From Streptomyces sp. NBC_01298 (GTDB lineage: Bacteria; Actinomycetota; Actinomycetes; Streptomycetales; Streptomycetaceae), in assembly GCF_035978755.1 (NCBI RefSeq), contig NZ_CP108414.1:2294001-2358000 (forward strand): DNA of 64,000 nt, in the 5' to 3' direction. Shown one piece after another: positions 1 through 21,905 of this stretch (position 1 is its first letter; every line of letters starts with the position of its first letter). A model generated the notes under the pieces. The model saw nothing but the letters and a program-made list of their open reading frames with translations. It made no database searches and was not told the origin of the DNA. Position numbers and translations under genes: made by a program.

Positions 1-520
1 CCAGCAGTGCGGCGATCGCGCTGCCGTCCACGCCGACGATGTCGCCGACCTGGCCGATGTCCACCGGCCGGCCGTCCACCCAGGCCGGGCGCCGTACCGC
101 GGTCATCGTGTGGGCGTCCTCGCCCGACAGGCCCACGGCGAACGGCCCGTGGGCGTTGATGGCCCCGACCAGTTCGCGCTGGACCTGACCGGTGAGCACC
201 ATGCGCACGACGTCCATCGTCTCCGGCGTGGTCACCCGCAGCCCGGCCTCGAAGCGGACCTCCAGGCCGAGCCGGTCGAGCAGTGCGCTGATCTGGGGCC
301 CGCCGCCGTGGACGACGACGGGCCGCAGGCCCGCGTGCCACAGCTCCACGACGTCCTGGGCGAACGTCCGCTGCGTGGACGGGTCCACCATGGCGTTGCC
401 GCCGAACTTGACGACGACCGTCCGCCCTTGGAGCTGCTCCAGCCAGGGCAGGTCCCGGGGGGCCGGCACGGTGGCCGGCGTCCGCGCCGACGTCCGTGCC
501 CGCGTCGTCTCCCTCGTCAT
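1..520 (-). CDS. argB: Acetylglutamate kinase, partial (3' end outside window)
   Basis: It phosphorylates N-acetyl-L-glutamate in the second step of acetylated ornithine/arginine synthesis. The 173 visible residues contain the amino-acid-kinase signature [10 protein letters not shown] near residue 37, the HGGGPQI glycine loop near 73, and the family segment [10 protein letters not shown] further on. The ATG at 520 lies 11 bases after the argJ stop, so argC, argJ and argB are read as one unit. The C-terminal part lies beyond the left edge. The N-terminal extension of about 30 residues, rich in Arg and Thr, is longer than the catalytic core needs. The call rests on clear family motifs and on operon position. 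Confidence 0.95.
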   Translation of the reverse strand, partial: MTRETTRARTSARTPATVPAPRDLPWLEQLQGRTVVVKFGGNAMVDPSTQRTFAQDVVELWHAGLRPVVVHGGGPQISALLDRLGLEVRFEAGLRVTTPETMDVVRMVLTGQVQRELVGAINAHGPFAVGLSGEDAHTMTAVRRPAWVDGRPVDIGQVGDIVGVDGSAIAALL

Positions 521-531
521 CTCGGCCCCGT

Positions 532-2804
<2,273 letters not shown>

Positions 2805-3476
2805 TCAGGCATCCTTGCGCACGTCCGGGGACCCTCCGGCGAGCAGCAGCTCGCGGAGCAGGGTCCCGGTCGTGCACACCACCGCGCTGCGGGCGGCCCA
2901 GCGCAGGGCCATCGCGTGCTCCTCGGCGGAGAAGTCGGCGATGGCGTCGGCGACCACGAAGGGCTGGATGTCGTTCATGAAGGCGTCCGCGGCCGTCAGG
3001 AGGACGCCGAGGTGGGCGTGGATCCCGCAGACGATGAGCTGGTCGCGCCCCTCCGAACGCAGCAGTCTCCCCAGGTGGCTGCGGAGGAAGGCGTTGTGGC
3101 GGACGTTGGCCAGCACGCGCTCGCCGGGGCGCGGGGTGAGCGGCGGGACGATCGCGGCGGCGTCGGTCCCGTCGTCGTCGATGCCCGGCCCCCAGACGTC
3201 CGCGGCGAGGCCGCGCCGGCCGGGCGACTGGGCGGCGGGCTCGGCGGTGAACACGACCGGTATCCCGAGTGCCGTGGCGAGGGCGCGCAGAGCCGCGATG
3301 TTCTCCACGAGTTCCACGACCGGGGACCGGTCCGTCGGGAGTTCCCCCACGAAGTGGTTCTGCATGTCGTGGACCAGGAGTGCGGCGCGGCCCGGGTCGA
3401 TGGCCCAGGACGCACAGGAGGGGGGCAGGGAGGCCCGGTCGGGCATGGCGTAGGAGCCGATGGCCGGCAGACCCAT
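2805..3476 (-). CDS. Isochorismatase-family hydrolase (DhbB/EntB/PhzD-like, no carrier domain)
   Basis: Members hydrolyse isochorismate to 2,3-dihydro-2,3-dihydroxybenzoate and pyruvate on the way to catechol siderophores. The 223 residues match the single-domain form: LLVHDMQNHFVGE holds the catalytic Asp, and QLIVCGIHAHLG and DAFMNDIQPFVVADAIADFS are the signature of the DhbB/EntB/PhzD branch. The C-terminal aryl carrier domain of EntB is absent. The usual catalytic lysine (K in the K-W-R-Y-S-A-F segment) is replaced by Asn in ANVRHNAF, so activity is doubtful. The ATG at 3476 follows GGGGGAGGGGATCGTC. An iron box lies 54 bases upstream. No other catechol genes (entA/C/E type) are in the window, so the substrate is unknown. 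Confidence 0.85.
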   Translation of the reverse strand: MGLPAIGSYAMPDRASLPPSCASWAIDPGRAALLVHDMQNHFVGELPTDRSPVVELVENIAALRALATALGIPVVFTAEPAAQSPGRRGLAADVWGPGIDDDGTDAAAIVPPLTPRPGERVLANVRHNAFLRSHLGRLLRSEGRDQLIVCGIHAHLGVLLTAADAFMNDIQPFVVADAIADFSAEEHAMALRWAARSAVVCTTGTLLRELLLAGGSPDVRKDA

Positions 3477-3529
3477 GACGATCCCCTCCCCCTGATGCCG
3501 TGCGTGCGGTCCCGCGCAGCACCGTGCAG

Positions 3530-3548
3530 TTAGCTTAGCCTAACCTAA
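3530..3548. promoter_or_regulatory. Iron box upstream of isochorismatase gene
   Basis: TTAGCTTAGCCTAACCTAA on the plus strand. The complement, TTAGGTTAGGCTAAGCTAA, differs at two places from the DmdR/IdeR-type consensus TTAGGTTAGGCTCACCTAA. It lies 54 bases upstream of the isochorismatase ATG, so repression under high iron is likely for that gene and possibly for argCJB downstream. Confidence 0.85.
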
Positions 3549-3595
3549 CCATCTGGAGTTCCATCCCGGACGCGACGCGGCCCCGGACATGCCGC

Positions 3596-3633
3596 GGCCC
3601 CGGACACGCCGCGAGCGCGGCGTGTCCGGGGCC
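3596..3633 (-). terminator. Strong hairpin after cchK
   Basis: A perfect 18-bp inverted repeat starts 8 bases after the cchK stop. The left arm runs 3596-3613 and the right arm 3616-3633. It is a very stable GC-rich stem with almost no loop and no T tract, typical of Streptomyces terminators. It separates cchK from the iron-box promoter of the next gene. Confidence 0.8.
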
Positions 3634-3640
3634 GTCCCGG

Positions 3641-3853
3641 TCAGGCTTCGACGGCCGCCGCGAGGGACTTGGGGCGGAGGTCGGTCCAGCTCGACTCGAT
3701 GAACTCCAGGCACGCGTCGCGGGTGGTCTCCGCGAGGGCGACCGCCCATCCGCCGGGAGCGTCGGCGAAGGACGGCCAGAGGGAGTGCTGACCCTCGTCG
3801 TTCACCAGAACCAGGAAACGACCGTCGGCATCGTCGAACGGGTTGGTGCTCAT
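3641..3853 (-). CDS. cchK: MbtH-like NRPS accessory protein
   Basis: MbtH proteins bind and activate adenylation domains of NRPSs. The 70 residues show the family pattern: MSTNPFDD at the N-terminus, [21 protein letters not shown] (residues about 13-33) with the conserved Trp, GW near residue 35, and a second Trp-containing SSWTDLRP at about 54-61. The start at 3853 has GGAGGAA seven bases upstream. It faces cchJ across a shared promoter with an iron box. By position it serves CchH. Confidence 0.95.
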   Translation of the reverse strand: MSTNPFDDADGRFLVLVNDEGQHSLWPSFADAPGGWAVALAETTRDACLEFIESSWTDLRPKSLAAAVEA

Positions 3854-3981
3854 ACTGGGGTTCCTCCAGGAGCCCGATGGGACGGCGGCCGGCGTCGGTG
3901 TGCGGCGCGTGGCGCGCGCGGTCCGGCCGTGGGCGCCGTGCCCGTGGGGAAGGTCGATCGGGAATGAAGAGAGCCAATCAC

Positions 3982-4000
3982 TTAGGTTAGGCTCGCCTAA
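3982..4000. promoter_or_regulatory. Iron box in the cchK/cchJ divergent promoter
   Basis: TTAGGTTAGGCTCGCCTAA is a near-perfect iron box (one mismatch to TTAGGTTAGGCTCACCTAA). It lies 46 bases before the cchJ GTG and about 130 bases before cchK, so it can govern both directions. Confidence 0.95.
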
Positions 4001-4045
4001 TTATAGAGCTTAACGTTTCCCCTTCCCCCTCACAAGGAGGCACCG

Positions 4046-5161
4046 GTGCCCGCACTCGAACGGATCCTGGCCGAGGACGGCTCGCAGAGCCCCTTCGCCG
4101 CGTTCGGCCTGCCCAACGCGCCCGGCACCGATGAGTTCTGGGCGGCCGCGGCTCCCGCGTCCGCGCCTTCCGGTGACGGCGGTTGGGTCACCCTGTTCCT
4201 GTGGCGCGGCAGCCCGACGGTCATCGATTTCGAAAGCTGGTCGGATCCGGTGGCACTGCTCCGCTGGCGCGACACGGACTGCTGGTACGCCGAAGTGCGC
4301 ATGCCCGCGCGGCTCCGGGTGACCTACCGGTTCCTCGCCGATGACGGATCGTCGTACCCCGATCCCCTCAACCCCCTCCGGGCCGGCGGCGAACGCTCCA
4401 TCGTGGCCACCCCGGACGCTCCGCCCCAGCCGTACTGGCCCGCCGTGGGCGCCGACGACGTACTGCCCCTGCCGCGCACCCGGATCCGCTGGGCGAGCGA
4501 ACGGCTCGGCGGGAAGCGCACCGTACGGGTCCATCCCGTGGGCGGCGGCGGCCCGGTGGTGCTGCTGCTCGACGGGGACGACTGGCTGTACCTCCACCCG
4601 GCCATGACGGCCTTCGACGCCGCCTTCGAAGCCGGCGACATGCCCCCGGCCACGCTGGTGTTCCTGCCCGTCAAGGACCGGCAGGCGGAGTTCGGTTGCC
4701 GGCCCGAGCTGTGGGAGGCGGTACGGGACGAACTGCTGCCGCTGGTCGCCGACAGCGGGGTGCCCGCGGACCTCGGCCGGCTGGTGGTCGCCGGGCAGAG
4801 CCTGGGCGGTCTGAGCGCGCTGTACGCGGCGACGGAGTTCCCGGAGCTGGTGTCCCGGGTCGCCTGCCAGTCGGGGTCCTTCTGGTGGACCCCGGAGGCC
4901 TCGGGCCTCCCGGACCCGCTGGGCGGTCCGCGCGGCGGCGCCATCGCGGCCCGACTGCGCGAGCGCCCCGCCCCGTCCGGACTGCGGATCGCCTTCGACC
5001 TGGGCGAGCACGAGACGCGCATGCGCCCCCACTGCGAGCTGGTCGAGGCGCTGACGGAACAGGCCGGTGCGACCGTACGGGTCTCCCGGTCCGCGTCGGG
5101 CCACGACCGTGCGGGCTGGCGGCAGGCCCTGCTCAGGGACGTGGCCTGGGCACTGGCCTGA
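4046..5161 (+). CDS. cchJ: Siderophore esterase, enterochelin-esterase (Fes) family
   Basis: It belongs to the alpha/beta-hydrolase esterase family that releases iron from siderophores. In coelichelin loci CchJ is also considered as a possible release or hydrolysis enzyme because CchH has no thioesterase. The 371 residues have an N-terminal early-set-like segment to about residue 130 and a hydrolase domain with the nucleophile elbow VVAGQSLGGLSALYA near residue 250. A C-terminal His is seen in SASGHDRAGW. There is no signal peptide, so it acts in the cytoplasm. The GTG start at 4046 has AAGGAGG five bases upstream. An iron box lies 46 bases upstream. It converges on cchI across a strong terminator. 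Confidence 0.9.
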   Translation: MPALERILAEDGSQSPFAAFGLPNAPGTDEFWAAAAPASAPSGDGGWVTLFLWRGSPTVIDFESWSDPVALLRWRDTDCWYAEVRMPARLRVTYRFLADDGSSYPDPLNPLRAGGERSIVATPDAPPQPYWPAVGADDVLPLPRTRIRWASERLGGKRTVRVHPVGGGGPVVLLLDGDDWLYLHPAMTAFDAAFEAGDMPPATLVFLPVKDRQAEFGCRPELWEAVRDELLPLVADSGVPADLGRLVVAGQSLGGLSALYAATEFPELVSRVACQSGSFWWTPEASGLPDPLGGPRGGAIAARLRERPAPSGLRIAFDLGEHETRMRPHCELVEALTEQAGATVRVSRSASGHDRAGWRQALLRDVAWALA

Positions 5162-5171
5162 CGGCCCCGAC

Positions 5172-5195
5172 AACACGGCAACACGGCAACACGGC
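5172..5195. repeat. Three tandem copies of AACACGGC
   Basis: Three exact 8-bp units lie between the cchJ stop and the terminator stem. No function is apparent; copy number may vary between strains. Confidence 0.8.
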
Positions 5196-5242
5196 AAGGG
5201 GGCCTGGTGGCCCCGCGGATCGCCGGGCCACCAGGCCCCCTT
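5196..5242. terminator. Bidirectional terminator between cchJ and cchI
   Basis: A perfect 18-bp inverted repeat (arms 5196-5213 and 5225-5242) with an 11-nt loop. One flank ends in CCCCCTT. It lies between two convergent genes and can serve both. Confidence 0.9.
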
Positions 5243-5262
5243 CTGTTCACCGGCTCACGAGC

Positions 5263-6952
5263 TCAGCGCGTGACCGCCGCGCAGTACGCCGGGTCAGTGG
5301 CCAGCAGGTGCCGGTGCGTGCCCTCGGCCGTGACCACCCCGTCGTCCAGGACCAGGACCCGGTCGGCGGCGTCCAGCAGGGCCGGGCTGCTCGTGATGAC
5401 CACGGTGGTGCGGCCCCGCCGCAGCTCCGCGATCCTGCGCGCGACGAGCTGCTCGGTGACCGCGTCCACGGCCGTGGTCGGATCGCGCAGGACCAGCACG
5501 TCGGAGTCCGCCGCCAGCGCCCGGGCCAGCGAGAGCCGCTGGCGCTGCCCGCCGGAGAGGTTCGAACCGCGGTCGCGGACCTCGTGGTCGAGTCCCTCCC
5601 GGTGCAGGGCGACGACATCGGTCAGCATGGACGCCTCGACGGCCTCGCTCACCGTGCGGCTGGTGCCCGACGGGTCGATGTTCGTACGGAGGGTTCCCGC
5701 GAAGATCTCCCCGTCGTACGGGTTCACCAGCATGAGCTCGCGGACCGCCTCGACCGACAGCTCCGCGAGGTCCTGCCCGCCGAGCCGCACCGTGCCGCCG
5801 TACGCGGCCGGCGGCACGTTCACGGCCAGGATCGAGGCGAGCTCGGCCGCCGCCCGCGGCTGGTAGACCGCGATCGCGGTGAACTGGCCCGCCGGGACGT
5901 GGAACTTCAGACCCTGGAGGGACTCGTAGCGCACGCAGTCGATCTCCAGGTCCCCGCCGGGCGCCGGGCGGGCCGTCCCCGGGGCCGCCACCGGCGGGGC
6001 GGTCAGCACCAGGGCCATCCGCTCCGCCGAAGCGCGGGCCATCATCACGTACTTGGGCATGTCCGAGAACAGCCGCAGCGGCTCCATGATGAACTGCGCC
6101 AGGCCGACGGCCATGACGAGCTCACCGATGCTGATCTGCCCGTCGAAGGCAAGCCAGCCGGCGGTCAGCGTCACCGAGGCGGCGAGGATCGCGTTCAGGC
6201 CCAGCGCGGTACCCGTGTAGACGCCGTTCACCCGGGCGACGGTGATGGCCTGTTCCTTCGCCTCGGTGCTGACCTTCCGGTAGGACCGGAACGCCGCGTG
6301 GTTGCCGCCGAATCCGTGCAGCGGGCGCAGGCCCGTGATCAGGTCGGCGACCTTCGCGCCCGCCCGCGCCACCCGGGCCTGCTGCTCCTGGGTGCTGCTG
6401 CCGATCCGCTTCGACATCACGCTGAGGGAGGACAGGATCAGCGCCGTTCCCACCATGACCAGCAGGCCGAGCCGCAGGTCCGCCAGGCCCAGCGCGACCG
6501 CCGCGACCAGCACCGCGACCGAGGAGCTGATCAGCATCGGTACGACCTCGACGATGTCGGCGGTCTGGTCGGCGTCCTCGGTGGCGATCGTGAGGACCTC
6601 GCCGGACTTGAGGTCCACGTCCCGGGCCACCGGCTGGAGGCCGCAGGACGCGACCCGCACCCTCCAGTGGTGGGCCTCGGTCGTGTTGGCCTTCTGCAGG
6701 ATGCGCATCCCGAACCGCCACGACAGCGACACGGTCGTGATGATCACGGCCAGCACGGCGATCGAGAGGACCAGCGCCCCGGGGCTCCGCTCGCGCATCG
6801 TGTGGTCGACGATCACGCCGAGCGCGATCGGGAAGGCCGTCTCGCCGGCCTGGTACAGGCCCATGAGGACGGTGCCCCAGACCATGGCGCCGCCGTTGCG
6901 GCGTACGGCGGCCGTGAGGATGTCGGATCCCGCGCGGCGGGATCCGTGGACG

Positions 6953-6966
<14 letters not shown>
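5263..6966 (-). CDS. cchI: ABC exporter half-transporter with degenerate ATP site
   Basis: It is a type-IV ABC half-transporter (membrane domain then ATPase domain) thought to export coelichelin with CchG. The 567 residues begin with a membrane domain (about 20-310), followed by the nucleotide-binding domain. The signature [15 protein letters not shown] is intact. The Walker A loop is missing: [15 protein letters not shown] stands where GxxGxGKT should be. Walker B ends [10 protein letters not shown] instead of LDEPT, so the catalytic Glu is also lost. CchG has the complementary defects, so the two probably form one asymmetric heterodimer. The ATG at 6966 overlaps the cchH stop by 14 bases, showing coupled translation. 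No signal peptide is needed; it acts in the cytoplasmic membrane. Confidence 0.9.
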
Positions 6967-17941
<10,975 letters not shown>

Positions 17942-17968
17942 TGAAGACTCAACACCCTTCCAAGGTAG

Positions 17969-17987
17969 CAAGGTCAGCCTAACCTAA
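17969..17987. promoter_or_regulatory. Iron box upstream of cchH
   Basis: The minus strand reads TTAGGTTAGGCTGACCTTG, three mismatches from the consensus. It ends 28 bases before the cchH start. A second TTAGGgtgaCCTAA dyad at 17989-18002 adjoins it and may bind a further dimer. The placement suggests cchHI has its own promoter inside the cluster. Confidence 0.8.
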
Positions 17988-18020
17988 ATTAGGGTGACCT
18001 AACTAGCACCTGCCTGGCGC

Positions 18021-19808
18021 TTAACTGGCGTCTCTCCAGGCCCGCCAGAGTCGCGCGTAGCGGCCGCCCAGAGCCACCAACTCCTCGTGCGTGCCCTGCT
18101 CCACGACGCGTCCCGCATCAAGCACGGCGATCCGGTCGGCGGCCACCGCCTGGGTCAGCCGGTGCGCCACGAACAGGGTGGTCCGACCGGCGCAGGCGGC
18201 CAGTACGGCCCGCTCCAGCTCGGCGGCGCCCTCGCTGCCCGCCTCCGCGGTGGACTCGTCGAGCACCACCACGGGGGCCCGGCCGAGCACCAGCCGGGCC
18301 AGGGCGACCTGGGCCACCTTGGTGCCGTCCAGCCGGGCACCGCCCTCACCGACCGCCGTGTCCAGCCCCTCGGGCAGCGCGTCGACCCACTCGGCCGCCC
18401 CTACGGTGCCCAGCGCGGCCAGCAGTTCGGCGTCGGTCGCCTCCGGCGCGGCCAGCCGCAGGTCGTCGGCGAGCGGCCCGGAGAACACGTGCGTCTCCTG
18501 GGTCAGGATGCTCACCAGCGCCCGCGCCGCCGCCTCGTCCAGATCGGCGAGGTCGGTCGAGCCGATCCGCACCGACCCGGCCTCCGGGGTCCCGATGCCG
18601 GCGATGAGCGCGGCCAGGGTCGTCTTGCCGGCCCCCGTCGCGCCGACCAGGGCCAGCGAGCCGCCCGCCGGGATCGTCAGGCTGACGTCGCTCAGCACCG
18701 GCTCCTCGGAGCCGGGGTAACGGAACGTCAGCCCCTGCACCGTCACCGGGTACGGGTCCCGGTCCGCGGGCGCGGCGGTCGAATCCCCGACCAGCCGGTC
18801 CTGCGTGGACTCCGCCAGCACCCCGACGAGCCGGGTCAGGCTCGCGCCCGACTTCTGGGCCTCGTCGAAGGTGAACATGATGGCGCCCAGCGGGGTGAAC
18901 AGGCGGTGGAACACCAGTGGAGCCGCCGCCACTTCACCGAGGGTCGCGGAGCCGGTCTCCAGCAGGACGTAGCCCACCACGAGGATCAGGGTGAGTCCGA
19001 TGAACTCCGCCCGGTTCTCCCGGCCGACGAAGCGGCCGAAGAAGTGGAACACCTCGATGCCGAGGTCCCGCACCCGCCGCGAATCGGCGGAGACCTTCTC
19101 GCGGAAGGCCTCCTCCAGGCGGTGCGCCCGGACCGTCTCGATGCCGTTCAGGCCGCTGATCAGGGCCTGCGCGCGCTCGGCCTGGGCCACCGCGCGCTTG
19201 CGGTAGAGCGGGGCCGAGCGGGGCAGGTACCAGCGCAGGGCCAGCGCGTAGGCCGGCAGGGCGCAGGCGCCGGCCAGTCCCAGCCGCCAGTCGAGGCCGA
19301 ACATGCCGATCGTGGCGATGGCCACCAGGATCCCCGCGGAGAACACCGTGGGGATGGCCGAGCGGATGCCCTTGGACAGGACGGCGACGTCGTCGCCGAC
19401 CCGGGAGAGCACGTCCCCTCGCCCCACCTGCTCGACGCGGGCGCTGGGCATCCCCAGGACGGCCCGTACGGCGCCCTCGCGCAGGTCCGCGAGCAGGTCG
19501 GCGCCGAGCCGCCCGATCAGGTAGGCGGACAAGGCGGTGGCCGCCGCGCCGAGCAGCGCGGCGGCCACCATCCAGACCCCGATCGTGATCAGGATCGAAC
19601 GCGGTTCGCCCCCGGTCACTCCGTCGACCACCCGGCCGAGCAGCAGGACCGGGAGCATCTGGAGAGCCGCCCCGGCGACCGTGCTGAGTACGGCTCCGGA
19701 CGTCAGCCAGGGCATCGTGCGGCAGTTCGCCGCGACCCATCGGGCTGCTTCACGTCCGGTCGTCGTACGCAGGGTTGCCGGGGCGACCCGAGTCTCCGTG
19801 GCGCTCAC
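18021..19808 (-). CDS. cchG: ABC exporter half-transporter with intact Walker motifs
   Basis: It is the partner of CchI in siderophore export. The 595 residues have a membrane domain (about 20-320) and an ATPase domain with a normal Walker A (LVGATGAGKTTLAALIAG) and a Walker B with catalytic Glu (VVVLDESTAEAG). Its signature motif is degenerate: ARLDGTKVAQVALAR in place of LSGGQ. CchI is the reverse, so the only complete ATP site would pair the CchG Walker motifs with the CchI signature. The start is the GTG at 19808, two bases after the cchF stop. The upstream in-frame extension overlaps cchF and is not used. It lies directly downstream of cchF on the same strand. Confidence 0.9.
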   Translation of the reverse strand: MSATETRVAPATLRTTTGREAARWVAANCRTMPWLTSGAVLSTVAGAALQMLPVLLLGRVVDGVTGGEPRSILITIGVWMVAAALLGAAATALSAYLIGRLGADLLADLREGAVRAVLGMPSARVEQVGRGDVLSRVGDDVAVLSKGIRSAIPTVFSAGILVAIATIGMFGLDWRLGLAGACALPAYALALRWYLPRSAPLYRKRAVAQAERAQALISGLNGIETVRAHRLEEAFREKVSADSRRVRDLGIEVFHFFGRFVGRENRAEFIGLTLILVVGYVLLETGSATLGEVAAAPLVFHRLFTPLGAIMFTFDEAQKSGASLTRLVGVLAESTQDRLVGDSTAAPADRDPYPVTVQGLTFRYPGSEEPVLSDVSLTIPAGGSLALVGATGAGKTTLAALIAGIGTPEAGSVRIGSTDLADLDEAAARALVSILTQETHVFSGPLADDLRLAAPEATDAELLAALGTVGAAEWVDALPEGLDTAVGEGGARLDGTKVAQVALARLVLGRAPVVVLDESTAEAGSEGAAELERAVLAACAGRTTLFVAHRLTQAVAADRIAVLDAGRVVEQGTHEELVALGGRYARLWRAWRDAS

Positions 19809-19810
19809 AC

Positions 19811-20881
19811 CTAGCCGACCGACTTGACGAGCTCGTCGATGGCGAACGGCAGGGCGGGCAGGGTGGCCTGGGACACGGCCGCACCGACGGCCGGACCCTC
19901 GCTGTCCAGCAGGTAGGACACCTTCTTGGCCTTGGTGACCTTCAGGTTGGCGAAGAGGTCGAACTTGTTCAGCGCGTCCGTGTCGGCCTTGTCGTTGATG
20001 ACGAAGACGCGGTCGACGTCGATGAGGTCCATCCGCTCCGGGGAGAGCGGATAGGAGAACTTGCCGTCCGAGATCTTGTCGAGCTCGGTCTGACCCTTGA
20101 AGCCCATGCCGGTCAGGAGCTGGCCGCGCACGTCGGTGGCGGTGAAGGGGTTGACCGCGTCCTTGTACCAGGACACCGCGACGGCCGTCTGGGTGGCGAA
20201 CTCGGGGTGCGCCTTCTTGACCGTGGCGAGCTTGTCCTGGACGCCCTGGATCATCGCCTTGCCCTCGGTCTCCTTGCCGACCGCCTTGGCGATCTGGAGG
20301 GCGTTGTCCTGCCACGGAGCGCTGAAGGGCTCCTTCTCGGCCTTGGTGCGGCCGACCGTCGGGGCGATCTTCGACAGCTTGTCGTAGGCGGCCTGGTCGA
20401 CCTCGGAGTAGACCGCGATGATCAGGTCGGGGCGCAGGGCCGCGATCTTCTCGAAGTTGGGGCCGGCGTCACCGTTGTTCATGATGACCTCGGGCTTGGT
20501 CTCGCCCCACTTGTCCTTCACCCAGGGCCACTGGGTGTTGATGTCAGGGCTCTGACCGGCCGGGTTCGGGTACTGGTCGACCATGCCGACCGGCTTGATG
20601 CCGAACGCGAGGACGTTCTGGTCGTCGGTGTAGCCGACGGTGACGACCCGCTGGGGGGCCTTCTTGACCTCGGTGGAGCCGAAGAAGTGCTCGACGGTGA
20701 CCGGGAACGCGCCGGTGGCGGCCGGGGCGTTGGCGTTGTCGTCCTTCTTCTTGTCCTTGTCGTTGGTGGCAGCCGAGTCGGAACCGCAGCCGGCAAGGAG
20801 GCCTACACCGAGGGCCGCGGCGGACACGGTCGCCGCCAGCTGCCGCCAGGGCTTCATACGTGTCGTTCGGTCGAGGAGCAT
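19811..20881 (-). CDS. cchF: Ferric-siderophore binding lipoprotein
   Basis: It is the extracytoplasmic substrate-binding component of the coelichelin importer and delivers ferric siderophore to CchCD. The 356 residues start with a lipoprotein signal peptide ending in the lipobox LLAGC (Cys32), then a charged linker (NDKDKKKDDN), then a periplasmic-binding fold of the FepB/FhuD type (RVVTVGYTDDQNVLAFGIKPVG; ALRPDLIIAVYSEVDQ). The ATG at 20881 has AAGGGAA upstream; an internal ATG at residue 9 is less likely. An iron box lies 73 bases upstream. Confidence 0.93.
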   Translation of the reverse strand: MLLDRTTRMKPWRQLAATVSAAALGVGLLAGCGSDSAATNDKDKKKDDNANAPAATGAFPVTVEHFFGSTEVKKAPQRVVTVGYTDDQNVLAFGIKPVGMVDQYPNPAGQSPDINTQWPWVKDKWGETKPEVIMNNGDAGPNFEKIAALRPDLIIAVYSEVDQAAYDKLSKIAPTVGRTKAEKEPFSAPWQDNALQIAKAVGKETEGKAMIQGVQDKLATVKKAHPEFATQTAVAVSWYKDAVNPFTATDVRGQLLTGMGFKGQTELDKISDGKFSYPLSPERMDLIDVDRVFVINDKADTDALNKFDLFANLKVTKAKKVSYLLDSEGPAVGAAVSQATLPALPFAIDELVKSVG

Positions 20882-20953
20882 GCGGGTTCCCTTGCTTTCG
20901 TGCTGTCCACTGCGGCCCCCTACTTAGGGCAGGCAAACCGTACCCCGAGGAAG

Positions 20954-20972
20954 TGAGGTAAGCCTAGCCTAA
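20954..20972. promoter_or_regulatory. Iron box upstream of cchF
   Basis: TGAGGTAAGCCTAGCCTAA, three mismatches from the reverse consensus TTAGGTGAGCCTAACCTAA. It lies between the cchE stop and the cchF start, so cchF (and cchG) can be transcribed separately. Confidence 0.8.
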
Positions 20973-20989
20973 GTAGTAACTATCTGGTT

Positions 20990-21865
20990 TCAGCCGCCCT
21001 CGCTCTGACTTCCCACACTCTGACCGCCCTCACTCAGGACGTGCGTGCGCCCGATCGGCACCACGAGCGGACGGTCGCCCACCGGATCGTCAATCACCAT
21101 GGCACGCAAGCCGAATGCCTCCCGCAGCAGTTCGGCGGTCAGCACCTCGCGCGGATGCCCCTGCGCGAGGACCGAACCGTCCTTCATCACGATCAGGTTG
21201 TCGCTGTAGCGCGCGGCCAGGTTGAGGTCGTGCAGCACCATGACCACGGTGCGTCCCGACTCGTGCAGGTCGTCGACCAGGTCCAGCACGTCGACGGCGT
21301 GCGCCAGGTCGAGATAGGTGGTGGGCTCGTCGAGCAGCAGCAGGTCGGTGCCCTGAGCGAGGGTCATGGATATCCAGACGCGTTGACGCTGACCTCCGGA
21401 GAGCGCGTCCACGGGGCGGTCGGCCAGGTCGGCCACCCCCGTCATGGCCAGCGCGCGCTCCACGACGGACGCGTCGTCCGAGGACCACTGGCGCAGCCAG
21501 CTCTGGTGCGGATGCCGGCCCCTGGCGACCAGGTCGGCCACGGTCAGGCCTTCCGGCGCGACCGGCGCCTGGGGCAGCAGGCCGAGCTTCTTCGCCACGT
21601 CCCTGGTCCGCAGCCGGGCGATGTCCTCGCCGTCCAGGACCACGGAGCCGCTGGTCGGCTTGAGCAGCCGCGACAGGGTCCGCAACAGGGTGGACTTGCC
21701 GCAGCCGTTGGGGCCGATGATGGTGGTCACCACGCCCTCGGGGATCGACACGTCGAGCGAGTCGATGACGGTCCGGTCGCCGTACCCGACGGTGACGCCC
21801 TTGGCCACCAGGCGCGGGACCCCCTCGGTCCCGGACTGGATCCCGGTGATGGACTGAGCGCCCAC
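20990..21865 (-). CDS. cchE: Ferric-siderophore import ATPase
   Basis: It is the ATPase of the FecCD-type importer with CchC and CchD. The 291 residues carry Walker A (GPNGCGKST, near residue 52), the signature [13 protein letters not shown], Walker B LLLLDEPTTYLD, and the switch His in VLHDLNLA, all intact. The GTG at 21865 follows GGGGGAGCC. The Gly/Ser-rich tail after residue 270 is outside the fold. A gap of only 40 bases separates it from cchD, and a partial iron box lies in that gap. Confidence 0.93.
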   Translation of the reverse strand: MGAQSITGIQSGTEGVPRLVAKGVTVGYGDRTVIDSLDVSIPEGVVTTIIGPNGCGKSTLLRTLSRLLKPTSGSVVLDGEDIARLRTRDVAKKLGLLPQAPVAPEGLTVADLVARGRHPHQSWLRQWSSDDASVVERALAMTGVADLADRPVDALSGGQRQRVWISMTLAQGTDLLLLDEPTTYLDLAHAVDVLDLVDDLHESGRTVVMVLHDLNLAARYSDNLIVMKDGSVLAQGHPREVLTAELLREAFGLRAMVIDDPVGDRPLVVPIGRTHVLSEGGQSVGSQSEGG

Positions 21866-21879
21866 GGCTCCCCCTTTAT

Positions 21880-21898
21880 TTAGGCTTGCCTAACCTTT
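21880..21898. promoter_or_regulatory. Iron-box-like site upstream of cchE
   Basis: The minus strand reads AAAGGTTAGGCAAGCCTAA. The central AGGTTAGGC and final CCTAA match the consensus, with five mismatches overall. It lies 15 bases before the cchE start, inside the short cchD-cchE gap. Confidence 0.65.
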
Positions 21899-21905
21899 CT
21901 ATCAC

